Assembly (NCBI GenBank): GCA_027946555.1
Contig: JAPEVC010000033.1
Span: 124,001-188,000 of the forward strand
Direction: 5' to 3'
Source: Gnomoniopsis sp. IMI 355080
Lineage: Eukaryota; Ascomycota; Sordariomycetes; Diaporthales; Gnomoniaceae
DNA: 64,000 nucleotides
The position numbers and the translations under genes are program-made. Under the pieces are notes generated by a model. The model was not told where the DNA came from. It did no database searches and was given only the letters and a program-made list of their open reading frames with translations. Positions within the stretch are counted from its first letter, which is position 1. Every line of letters starts with the position of its first letter. Shown here piece by piece: positions 23,493 to 34,531 of this stretch.

Positions 23493-26090
23493 ATGGGCAA
23501 GCCGTGGGTCAGTTTGTACGAACAAGAGCTAGACGACCTTTGTCTCGATGATGAAGCCGGTACTGAGGGCCAGCAGAAACTGTCGACTCGTCCTTTGTGT
23601 CTCTCCGGCCCGGTCCATGAGGTCTTGCTTGTTGTGATCGCGGCGTTCACCGGAGCCTCGTTCTCGTTACTTCAGCGCGCCACGATGGTCCTCACTGACA
23701 CCGTCAGGCATTCGTTGCTGCTGGATATGTCGGATGTGTCTTGGATGTCGGCCAGCTCTGGGTAAGTGTTCTTTACAGCAAGCAATCCCCAATCTCAAAA
23801 ATATCAGTCTGACTGTAGTAACTTTCCAGTTTGACAGCCGCTATCTTCCTCCTCCCTATCGCCCACATAGCAGACCGCTGCCCAAACATCTCGCGCAAAG
23901 CCATCCTAATCTCTACCATGATTCTGTTCTCTCTTACCATGGGTCTCACAGCCCTCAACACCAATGGAGTCGTCCTTGACATCGTATTGGGTGTAGCTGG
24001 CCTCGCGTGCGCGGCACATATCCCGATTATGTCCAGTCTTCTCGCATCTATTTACGCCTACCCATCCACGCGGCGCCATTGTGTTTTGACCTTCTTCCTT
24101 GCCGGTGGCAACGCATTTTCGATCATTCTTGGCAGCGTGGGTTGCGGACTTGTGAACATGGCGATGAATGGAGACTGGCGCGGCAGCTTTGTCTATATTG
24201 CTATTGTCTACGGAGTCGTTGCAGTCGTAGCTGCACTTGTCATACCAAACGTACCCCGAACGCATTCGGTGACTAACATCAGATCACGCTCCGAAGATCG
24301 GTACACTCTGCTTGGCCATCCCGTTGTCAAACGTAGTTCTTGGGCAGATTGGTGGCCTATCTTGAAGAGTGTCGACTGGATTGGTCTGCTCATAATATTC
24401 ACGGGTGTCGCTTGCTTGTCTGCAAGTCTGTCAATGGGTCCGGAAGTTGATTGGCGCAATACCTGGGTAGTTCTCCCGCTGGCATGCAGTGTAGGCTGCT
24501 TCATCGGTTTATTCACATGGGAATGCTACACGGAGGAGCCAATGATCCCGGGAAGCATATTGGAATGTCCCAGCCTGATACTGGTAAGTTTTGCTGTTGC
24601 AAAGGATACTCGCTCACTTTTGCTGATTTGGAAGCTCTAGGTACTTGTTGCGATGTTCTGCATCTCTTTGGCCTTTTCCTCGTCACTATTTTGGGTGTCC
24701 TTCTTCATGCAGGACGTGCAACAACTAAGTCCCCTTGAAGTAGGCATACGTCAACTTCCTCAAGCCGTTACTGGGCTCATATTCAGCCCAATCATCGGGT
24801 GTTGGATGCACAAGGTTGATAACATGTTCATCATGGTTGCAGCGGCATTGAGCCAAGCCGTTGCGGGAGGTCTACTGCTTTCCCTCCACCCGGAAAGCAA
24901 CTACTTTGCAATTTTCTTTCCTTCGCTGATCCTCAGTGCATTGGGTATGGACTGGGGCCGCAATGTGGTAGCTGTGAGTCGTCTCGCTTTCGTTCAAACT
25001 TCAGCCTTTACCATTTTTTTGTATTCAGTGTTCCAAGGTTCATTGGAATATACAAATGGCTTCCCTGGGAAAATTCATATGAAGGACGTCTGATGGAGGA
25101 CGCGGCTTGCACAGATATCTCATCTGGGCATTGTCGTTGCTGCGCTCATCACTTCTTTGCACCTAATTATGATCAATGATGTTGCTGACTAGTTCACAGC
25201 AATACATTGAACATACTTTACCCTTCAATGATCAGTTCTTAGGAACTTCTTTACTACAAATTGTAAATCGACTGGCAATCCCGCTAGGAATTGGCATCAC
25301 CTCAGCTATCTGGTCCTCTACTCCGAAGAACTCCGTCACCAACCTCAGTATTGGCCCTATCGTTGGTCTACAACCTCCCTATTTTCACGTTTTCATAGCT
25401 ACGCTGTCATTCGCAGCAATTGCTGTCGTCGTCGCACCGTTTGCCCGTCTAGGCAAGCTCGGCGTCGCTTCCACAGCCACTGACCCTTCGCTGCCTCATG
25501 TCGATACAGGCCTGAAGACACTCAATTTGGATGGAGGAGGCGATCAGGAGGATTTCCTAGAGAAAGAAACCTCTGGCCCACAAAAATCTTCCTTGAAGAG
25601 ATATAAAGTCCAGCCCCGAAACTCCTCTTTACTCGGCACAAGCTTCAATGCTCCGCGACGTACGTCCACGAGCGCGGCTTCGTTTCAGCTGCCTCGCATC
25701 GGCGACTCTCGAGCCAGTGATGGGTTGGGCATAGGGTTTGGCATCTCAGATAACGACGACAGTAGTCCACAGCGGACGAGCACAGCAGCAATGACTGAGA
25801 GGGTTATTTGGTTGGTCTGCGAGGACTGTGGCGCGAGCAAGCGGATCGTCGAGCCGATTGGAGACCCTGAGAGATACTTCTATGATAGCGACGGGTACAG
25901 GGAAGTTAAGAAGATTACCCAGGACAAGACGCTGACGCCTTCGGAGCCTTCGTCCAAGTACTCTTCGGTATCCCCTGAGGTGGAGGCAAGTGTGGTTGAG
26001 GTCGGGGTTGTGGTGGACCGCAGGCGGTTTGCACTGGTGAATCGGCCAGAACCGAAGCTGGGCTCTTTTGCGGAGGAAGATGAAGGATAG
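23493..26090 (+). CDS. MFS transporter, 14-helix drug:H+ antiporter-like, long C-terminal tail
   Basis: Major facilitator efflux pump, most like fungal DHA2-type multidrug transporters; the substrate is unknown. Four exons give 748 aa: 23493-23761, 23830-24583, 24641-24973 and 25200-26090. After a 45-residue hydrophilic N-terminus come about 14 hydrophobic segments, beginning VLLVVIAAFTGASFSLL. The last junction reads NVVA-QYIEHTLPFNDQF, matching the family. The third intron (226 nt) is long and could hide a small exon. The C-terminal tail after the last helix is about 220 residues, Ser/Thr-rich and acidic. That is longer than is usual for these pumps and suggests phospho-regulation or fusion to lineage-specific sequence. 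It lies tail-to-tail with a MATE pump. Confidence 0.88.
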
Positions 26091-26654
26091 GCGATGGCTC
26101 GACATGAGGCTTGTCGCTTTTGATGAGCGCGTATGAATTATTTCACCTTACGTGCGCAGGTATGCTGGCGACGGGAAGACTGTCGCTTCGTAATCACTGA
26201 GTATGCTTTCAACATCTTTTACTTTACGAGGCAAAGATGAGGTGACACATGTCGGGCCAACTTGTGTTAGATAGCACACACATTCATAGTCTCGTGCTTG
26301 TTGACTGCATTTCATAGGCAGCTTTTACCTTCTAGGTCAATTCATTCTGAACACCAATATGAAGAACTCAGTGCGGCGTGGCGTTTTTTGAAAACATCTA
26401 CAGCTGGCATTACTGACAGATAATTTCGGGACCGTCCGCAAAAGTAGAGCTGTCTCCGTAGAGGTGGCCAGGTTCAGACTATCATACCTTCAAGTTAGTT
26501 ATGAAGGTCCCGATGACTTTATTCCTCAGTTAAAAGTAGTTCTCTTAGATACAGTGGTTTTACTCTCTATGCTTCTATCCGCAATCTACAGTGTATACTA
26601 TACGTTGCTGGATCATTTTCCAAAGCCTTCCGACAACAACCCAAGTCGAATTTA
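26091..26654. other. Convergent intergenic between MFS and MATE genes
   Basis: About 560 bases hold the two 3' ends. An open frame at 26464-26856 plus runs into the antisense of the MATE gene and is not considered coding. Nothing else is seen. Confidence 0.5.
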
Positions 26655-28257
26655 TCAGACAGCACTGCCATCAGGCTCTTCGTCCTCTCGTCTCTCGCCC
26701 ATACCACCAGCTTCCAGCCTCTGCAAGGCTCTATCCACTTCCTTCTCCCACTTACTCATACCCACAATCACCCACTCCAGCGCACCCACCAGATACAGTG
26801 CCACACACTGCCCTATCCACAAGCCGGCGAGTCCCCAACCATGGAAAGCAAGATAAATCCCACCCGGCAGCGCACCGCAGTAGTAGCTTACGATGTTGAC
26901 GAGAGCACCCACCCACTGTCGCCCCATGCCTCTGAGGACTCCACCACAAGACCCATTGAGACCGTCCGCAATCTGGAATAGCGCCACAAAAGGCATCACT
27001 TCTGCAACGAGCTTGATGACTCTCTCATCATCATTAAACAGCCGTCCGAAAACATCCTTTGTGCCCATCAAGATTGCCAAAATCACAGCTCCCAGGATCG
27101 TGCTCAAGATCGCGGCACAATGCGCAGCCCGCCTCGCCTCCAACGGCTTTCTCGCCCCAAGCAGATTGCCCAACCTCGCAGACGCCGCGACGCCCAAGCC
27201 AAAAGGCACGGTGTTGATGATCTGGTCTGCCGTCATGATGACACTTTGCGCGGCGAGCGGGATCGTGCCCAGACGACCGGCGGCCAGCGCGACAATCTCA
27301 AAGGCCCACCACTCGGTGCCGACGTGGACGACGCCTAGGATAGCGAGACGGGCAAAGGGCGCGAGGTGGGCGAGGGCTTTGCGCGGCGCCAGGCCGCCCC
27401 AGCATTCGTGACCGCGGATGAAGACGGTGTAGGCGACGAGGAGGAGGAAAGAGAGCCAGTAGGAGAGACCTGTGGCGAGCGGTGCGCCGTAGAGGCCTAG
27501 TTTGAAGGTGTAGATGAACAGGTAGTTGAGGACAGCGTTGAGAGGAGACGTGATGAAGAGGACATAAGTTCCAGGGCGGTAGATTTCTGGGGAGTGAGAG
27601 TCAGGTTCGCTCTGTGAGTGAGAGATGGGAAAGAAATGCAGACTCACCTTGCGCTTGAAGGTATTTCTTCATAGACTCGAACCAGATATATCCCAGCCCT
27701 CCTGGGATAAGACAGCGGAGGAACATGGCGCTTTGCACGCAAATATACTCCTCTTGGCCCAACGCACGGAATATGTGCTCGGAGAAGGCCCACACGATGG
27801 CCACGACGGCGTAGAATAGAGTCAGGACAAAGAGACCCCTCTGGAGAAGAATGCCAAGGTCGTGCTTGTTCGAAGATCCTGTGAAGCTGCTTGAAGCCAG
27901 GGTATCCAACGCAGTTGTGCCCCCAAGAGCGATGAGCCACGCCGTGGCCATCGCGAACATGTAGGAGAAAGCCGCAGTCGCCAAGGCCTCGGGCGAGAGC
28001 CGGCCGACGATGAGGACGGAGACGGTTTGGAGGGAGTTTTGTAGGGTGTAAGCCAGTATGACAGGTATGCAGGCCTTGGTCAGGAGCCATATCTCGGCTA
28101 GCCATGACTTCCATTCCGGAGGACTTGGTTTAGTGGGCTTCGCGGGAGAAGCGTTGGACGCCGCGTGCGCCTGGGAGGGCTTCGGGAGGAGGGCCGAAGT
28201 TTCGGAGGGCAGACTCCCCTCCGGGACAGTGACCCCGGAGGAAGAACCGTCCGGCAT
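26655..28257 (-). CDS. MATE-family multidrug/toxin extrusion transporter
   Basis: Cation-coupled efflux transporter of the eukaryotic MATE family. Two exons give 513 aa: 28257-27648 and 27586-26655; the junction reads KKYLQAQEIYRPG. Twelve hydrophobic segments are present. The first begins after about 50 residues (SWLAEIWLLTKACIPVILAY) and includes the MATE signatures ALDTLASSSFTG and FESMKKYLQAQ. The second half carries GVVHVGTEWWAFEIVALAAGRLG, a recognised MATE motif region. The start ATG sits in a good context (AAGAA before it). The upstream region is a long polypyrimidine tract as written on the plus strand. Adjacent to another pump and a Zn2Cys6 regulator, so a detoxification or self-resistance role is plausible but not shown. 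Confidence 0.93.
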
Positions 28258-28282
28258 TTCTTCGAGAGTGGGAGTTTTGCAG

Positions 28283-28339
28283 GCCGGGAGATATTTTCTT
28301 TTCCTTTTCCCCCTTCTTTTCTTTCCTTTTTCTTTTTTT
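28283..28339. repeat. Polypyrimidine/polypurine tract, about 57 bp
   Basis: Almost uninterrupted C and T on the plus strand, hence G and A on the coding strand of the MATE gene, about 25-80 bases upstream of its ATG. CT-rich boxes are common in fungal promoters but usually lie on the coding strand; this one is in the opposite orientation. Confidence 0.75.
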
Positions 28340-29210
28340 CTTTCCCCACGAATATTCAGGCAATCTCAGTAAGATCAGTCAAGCAGAACGAGCTAGAGAG
28401 CCACGGCGCAGCCACAGACAAATGAGCAACTCAATTACCTGTGCAACATGAAGTGACTGAGGAATGTGTAGATGACAGTTGCAAGCAAGGGGTCACAAAA
28501 AGTCAACTAGAAAGGAGGGATTTTAATCGACACGACTTGTACCGAGCGACAACGTTGTCAGTGAGGTACATGCCCCGCCATAATTTCATGGTTACATTGG
28601 CCAACAGGAACAGGATAAAACAAAAAAGGACTCGCCATGCGAGATAAGACAGCAGGATATGTGGGAAAGGAAAGTCCCGCCTTGGCCAGTCAAAACCCGT
28701 GGAATCAAGCCGGCAACGAGACCAATACCCAAAAAAAGGCGCTTGCGAAACAAACGGGCAATAGCCTGGCAGATGGTCCATCGGTGTCCCGGTCTCGGGC
28801 CCGGCCTAGCGGATCTTGTTCCGGACTATGGCGGTTTCGGCGGCGGCAATGATGCACGGGGTGTTTGTACTATACTTGGGTAGTATATATGACAAAGGAC
28901 TTGTAAAAGTATAAAACCATGGGTATGCGAGGATATTACTGATACTGATAGTATAAGCAGGTAATGAGGTTAGATCATCATACTACCATAGTACAACTTT
29001 ATGTCGTCCGTGGTTTGTCTTCGACTTTCCCCTGCATAATCAAATCGAATCCAAAGTGTAGTTAGTATGACAGAGAATTGTATTTTCCTACCTACCTTAC
29101 TTATACTATGTAGGCATGTGTAGAAAACGGTGTGTAGCATAGAGAAAAGAGTCCGCGGCGTTACCCGAACCTATTACGTCATAAACTGGAACCCTGCATA
29201 GCTCCTACTC

Positions 29211-29300
29211 AGTTCATACCTACTTTATACCTACCTTAGTAGGTGCAATACGGGGTTACCTACTGTGCATACCTACCCAACTAGGGCCTACCTAGCCTTC
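29211..29300. repeat. Cluster of TACCTACC/TAGGTAGG words
   Basis: At least five copies of TACCTA-type words fall within 90 bases, in both orientations, with spacers of 8-20 bases. It is the densest cluster of this motif in the window, just beyond the 3' end of the Zn2Cys6 gene. Confidence 0.65.
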
Positions 29301-29373
29301 CTCGCAACGCCAACGCTGGAAACTGCAGCAAGCCACCGGGGCCACCTGGGCCACCCATCCAAACCGCATACTA

Positions 29374-31738
29374 TCATTCCTGACTACTACACTTTGTGCC
29401 CTGGGCCAACCATCCGACAAGTGTCAGGGCATCTCTCATTCCCTTCTCAGCCACATCCCAATCTTCAAGTCCCATTTGAGTCATACCCACAGTCAGTAGG
29501 CTCTTGACAAACCTCGAATGCGACGTTCCACGGGATGCTGGAGTGATACTCAACACAACCCACACAAAGACCCCGAGCACCCCCTTCCAGCTGCGCAATG
29601 GAATCCTCCAAATAGTCGTCCAGAGTCGGAGGAAGTCCTCCTGGCTGCACACTGTTGCATCTGACAGAGGCCTGCGCTTTATGATAGCTCTGGCGTAAAT
29701 CAGCGCCGTCTGCCTCACAGCCTGGTACAGGATGTCTTGAGACGTTGGCTGAGGTTGCGATGTTCCCCCAAATGCTGGTGAGTTTTCAGGAACTTCGAAT
29801 CTTGGAGGAGGATATTGGCCTGATGGACTGTGATGGCGCCTCGGCTTACGTGGGGGAGGACCGCTAGAAGACGCTCGTCGGTCACATAAATCGGTGCTTC
29901 CGGGGCTCAGCAATATGGCAGCACTTCTATGTTGCTGCATCACCGGAGTCTCTTCTGGGAGCGAGGATACCCGCTCGTATGTCCAAGCCGATGTTGTCTG
30001 CACCTTTTGCAGGTCTTTCTCGGTGGGACTGTCCGGCAGGGCCAGCACGAGCCCAATCAGGAATCTCATATCATCCAAAACTTGCGCTGTGGCCGGATGC
30101 AGATGGAGTGGCTCTGCACATCTCGAAAACGGGACGAGTGAAGAGACCAGGGGAGTATTGAGGAACACTCGAAAGGGAACTGAACCGGGATCGTGGTACT
30201 CGAATTCGGGTGAGCCCTGGAGATAAGGCTGGGTCTCAAAGGACAAGGCAATGGCAACGTCCGATCTATATTGCGCAGTTGAGTATCGGACAAGTGAGAA
30301 TATGCCATGGGAACTCCTCAACCGACTTACACAATCGTCAATTTCGCCAACAAGCCGCTCAGACCAACACTACGAAAGCCGCCTCTGAGCCTGATCATCT
30401 CTTTCAGGCCCCTTGTGTGCGCCTTTAGATCGTCCATGTTACCCCAGTACCACTCGTTCAGCATCAGCTGCATCACCGCTGATATGGCCTCGTCGGTGGT
30501 TGATTCATGTGTCTGCAGGTGTTCGTTGAGCATCCTAATGGCGCGGAATTTGTGGGCGACCGCTGTGGTGCTATCGATGAGGTTGTGTCTGCCTTCCATC
30601 TCATTCAAAAAGCATGCAGACGTATAGATCGCCGTTTGTATCAACAGTGGGCTGTACAGGCAGAAAGGAACGAATCTGGTCATGTAGGTATTGGTGCTCA
30701 TATCCACATCGCCGTCGAGGGTCGCTTTGAAGCGAGAAACGAAATTGACGACTGCAGAGATTAGCGGAAGTTTCGCACATTTTGACTTGGCTGAACAGTT
30801 ATCTCACAGATTCGCAGCAGTTCTGCATCTTGTCTCGTGGGCTGGAAGGGCAAGGCCAACCTCCCGCTCGCCACACGCGGCGACGAGGCATTCAATGCTA
30901 ATTGTTGCTTCAGCCACAGCAGCACCTCGTCGGTCTTCTCCGGTCGCCATTGCTGCACATAGTTGGCAGGAAAAGCGATGACCTCGCCAAGCAAAACCGC
31001 AGCAGAGTGATAAGCCTCCGAATGATATGCGCACCCCAGCTCACACGTACTTGGGTCGACTGACTGTGAAGGATTGGCGTCTCTACCAGACGATGCAGTC
31101 CAGAGACCCTGGTAATTACCGCCCCAAGGTGCTGGAACCACACTCCCCGACAAATGTCCCAGATCTTTGGAGGGCCATCGTTGTTGTATCTGCTGAAGCT
31201 GCGGCGACACTGCTGGCAGAAGAGCGTCAGCAACGCCGGCGATCGAAACATGCTCATCCCCGGCAAATGCAGATGGCAGCAGGCCAAACGGTGAGGTCAT
31301 GATATGATACGGGCTCGATCCTTCGCTATGTCTGTTTTTGGCGAGAAATTATCAACATCAGAATTATCCTTTCCCAAGAAGCCTCATGTAGACAATTTGA
31401 ACCTGCCCGAGGAGGGATAAAGCTAACCTTTGTGCAGCATTAGTGATATACTCACAAAGCGGCGGAGGGAACCGCCTTGCACAGTTGCTGCAAGGCTGGC
31501 CTTGGCTGCACTAAAAGTTGATCTCAGCTCAGTAACCGTCTTCGACAACATCCCACAATCAGCGAGTATTGAAACCGGCGCCGTCCGCAAAAAACAAGTG
31601 TATCACGGGACAGTGTGGGGTTAAATCGGGGGAGAAACCAACCTTTTGCTTGCGGCGTCTGCATTCACCGCACGACACCGGTACCCTTTCCGACCGTGTG
31701 GGACGTCCTGAACCTCCAGTCTGGGTGGAGTCCAACAT
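29374..31738 (-). CDS. Zn(II)2Cys6 transcription factor
   Basis: Fungal-type regulator. Five exons give 671 aa: 31738-31643, 31510-31428, 31331-30808, 30751-30331 and 30265-29374. The zinc cluster is complete only after splicing exon 1 to exon 2: Cys23, Cys26, Cys33, Cys39, Cys42 and Cys51, spaced C-X2-C-X6-C-X5-C-X2-C-X8-C, with the basic stretch RRRKQK between the second and third Cys. The first intron splits the motif and uses an unusual GTTGGT donor. The middle region has the GLKEMIRLRGG signature of the fungal transcription factor domain. The C-terminal third contains a Pro/Ser-rich insert. Position beside the MATE and MFS genes makes it a candidate local regulator; that is inference from proximity only. 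Confidence 0.9.
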
Positions 31739-33666
31739 GATGCCCGTGCAAGACTGATTTGTTTGGCATGCTGGGGCTAAATATAAGTGGCCAGGTTCCC
31801 AGACTTTTTGTCTCCAAATTGTCTTTTGATCCTCACAGCAACAAAGGAAGCTTGCGGCGGGTCTGTTACAGCAGTAAAGTAACACGGACAGGCGTCGGCT
31901 TATGGTAGCGACAGAGACACTGATCCATGATGAATGGGCTGATGAGCAGAAAAGTGGCGAGAGCAGTCCAGATATCATCACTTGCGAAGCGTCCGCGGAG
32001 TCACTTTCAGGGCCTCTCCTCGCTTTTTGTATCGCAGTCACACATCCTGGTACGTAACTTGTTCGTAACGGGATATTATTAGCAAACTCCAGCTCGACTT
32101 GTGCCTAGACCCTGCGTAAGGTAGAGCCTCAAGGGGTACCTAAGGATACAGAAGGGGGGAAGCCTTGAGGACGTTCTGTGATAGGACGCGTTGAGGCACC
32201 CCGACCAGGTACAACATTCCGCGTTCGTCAGCTTCTTTCATTGCTTCTGTTTCGTTGAAAACTTCATTTGGCCCTGTCATTGGGGACTCATCCAAGACTC
32301 AGACACGATCAACTGACGTGAAGGCTATCAGTTTTGCATGCGCGTGGCGTCACCCACTTGGGTACTACCAGGCTGATTTAGGGTTCGTGAGCCTGTTCTG
32401 ACGACAATTCGGTGTGATCCTGCCAATTTGCTAGCCCTGGGGAAATTGATCCATTGATGCCATTTCAAGCCACAGCGCCATCGCTGTTTGGGGTCCCGGT
32501 CCCGGTGCGCTGTCACACGTACATGCAGATGGGATATCAGAAAATAGAAGGCGAGAATGCAAGAGACATCGTCAGCAGCACAAAGCGACCCACCCGGACC
32601 GATGAACCGGTAGATCAGCAGACTAACTCTTTCGATACCGAGGCTCGGTGCGCGACAGTCTGAACAACTCTAAATTGACGACCTTGTATCTTCCGCTAAT
32701 CACTGCGGGTGGGTGGAGCAATCGATCCTGAAGAAGCAGCCAGGCACACAGTAACTACTGCACGAACTCGCTTGCGTAGAGAAGGCTATTAGACTTACAG
32801 GTCATCTATCGCTCTATCTCGTTCCAAGGACAGTTAGCGACTTGGCACGCAGGCCATGGTGTGCCCTGAGAGGACAGCTCTACGAGCTGTGGCGCTGCAT
32901 GAGGCATAGCCAGATTCAGCTCGCCTGCTGCGAGTGGTCTTTCCATTTTTGGGGAAACAAACTGAGACTTTGCTCGACATTTCTGAAAATCAAGGACGGA
33001 GAGGTTGGTTGGACGGAAGGGGGGAAAATGAAAGAGGGGCAGTCTCCCTGTGGGTCGTGGCTCAGCCATGTCCTCGACAGCGTAAAAGCCCTTCTAAAGT
33101 CGGCCCCGAGGACTCAAATCTCAGCATCCAGCGTCTTCCCGCAATCTGCTAAAGGGTGAATAGATCTTATGCGACTTACGATAGCCGAGATGATTATGAT
33201 GGAACCTTCAATTTCCAACTCAAAATACGATAGTTCTTCATCAGATACAAACCCACTAAAGCTCCGTACGGACCTAGTGTGAATTCGTGCAACCGTCAGA
33301 GTCGATATACAAAACCCCTGCTGCCATCATCACCATTCGGCAAGCGGGTCAACTTTGCGATGGACCCTGTCCACCCCGTGTTTTGACGCGAACTGTCAGC
33401 GCCTTCTGCAGCGCTGCCGCAACGCCATTTTGACTGGGGAATCGAGGGCATGGGGGGTAGTGGTGGGTGAGTGGGGTGTTCTCGACCCATGATGAGGGCT
33501 CCCATCTCACACAACGGATAGTAAGAGTTGGGGAGCCTATTTTCGTGTGTGTGTTTGATCGAATCTTACAAGACAAGACTTCAGCTGAACGAAGCCACCG
33601 AGTACAGGGCTTTTTCAGCTTTGTCCTTCTCAAGGAAACTAGACCGCAACTTCCAAAACACCGCAT

Positions 33667-33684
33667 ACACACACACACACACAC
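33667..33684. repeat. (AC)9 microsatellite
   Basis: Nine perfect AC units in intergenic DNA; a shorter GT run lies about 120 bases upstream at 33546-33554. Confidence 0.85.
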
Positions 33685-34054
33685 GAGAACTCCTGCAAGC
33701 TACGCGGTTTCGTACAAAACAAAGATCCTTTCCTTTTTGACGTATTGTCTTGCTGAAGAGCGAAAATTTCTGACCGCTGTTATAAGCCTTGCCCGCATCA
33801 TCAAGCCTAAGCGAGGTGTACATCACGCGCGGAAAAGGCAATGGCCAGGCTCGTAAAACTCATTCTCGTGGATGCAAGAAAACGATAATGAATGTTGCCG
33901 TGCAATGCGCATTACACTCCCCTGTTTGCCCGCAAGCGATGGTGGTTAGATACTGCAACGTGTCAGCGGATGCAACCATACACGCGCCTGACACATTCCG
34001 ATCAGACATTTTGACGTCTTTGTCTTCCACACAACAAGGTAAATGGGTTGCAGC

Positions 34055-34066
34055 GTACCTAGGTAC
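34055..34066. repeat. Perfect 12-bp palindrome GTACCTAGGTAC
   Basis: An intact copy of the dispersed palindromic word seen in other gaps of this window. It lies about 470 bases beyond the 3' end of the patatin-like gene. Confidence 0.8.
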
Positions 34067-34531
34067 CATCGCCAACGCATGAGATGGCTGCAAGGGGGGA
34101 CTCGGGTGGTATCCGCTGCTGTCCCAGAGTGCCGGGTATGGCATACTTTGGGTTCGATAGAGACGAGGCTGGCTGGCCTGACGCTCACATGCACAACACT
34201 TACGGGGAACGTAGATAGGGTTGAGAATATTATTCTGGTAGTACGTACATTACAAAGACTTTCAAGAAAAGAAAAAATATACTGCGAAAATTGGTATCCT
34301 AGATCACGAAACAAGAAATGAGTATCTCCCCTTAAACGCCATACCGTCATAGCCAGGTTCACTGCCCGTATAACCCAGACACAAGGCGTAGATACTCCCA
34401 GCCTAATTTCGTAGCCATGTGCGTTAGCTGCCAGCCTTCGTTCTTCACCATATTTGCAATTAGTTTTGACCTTTTCCCCCTATATGAACGCGCTTCTCTA
34501 ACAAACCACGTCTCCCCAGCTTGGCTGTGGC

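Larger units (their letters stand above)
28258..29373. promoter_or_regulatory. MATE promoter region and 3' flank of the Zn2Cys6 gene
   Basis: No gene is supported in these 1.1 kb. Upstream of the MATE gene lies a polypyrimidine tract (28283-28339 on the plus strand). A run of CCTACC/TAGGTAG words is clustered at 29211-29300. Confidence 0.5.
31739..34531. other. 2.8-kb gene-poor region
   Basis: Many short open frames on both strands, none with a recognisable domain. It contains the promoter of the Zn2Cys6 gene near 31.8 kb, an (AC)9 microsatellite at 33667-33684 and a perfect GTACCTAGGTAC palindrome at 34055-34066. Confidence 0.5.
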
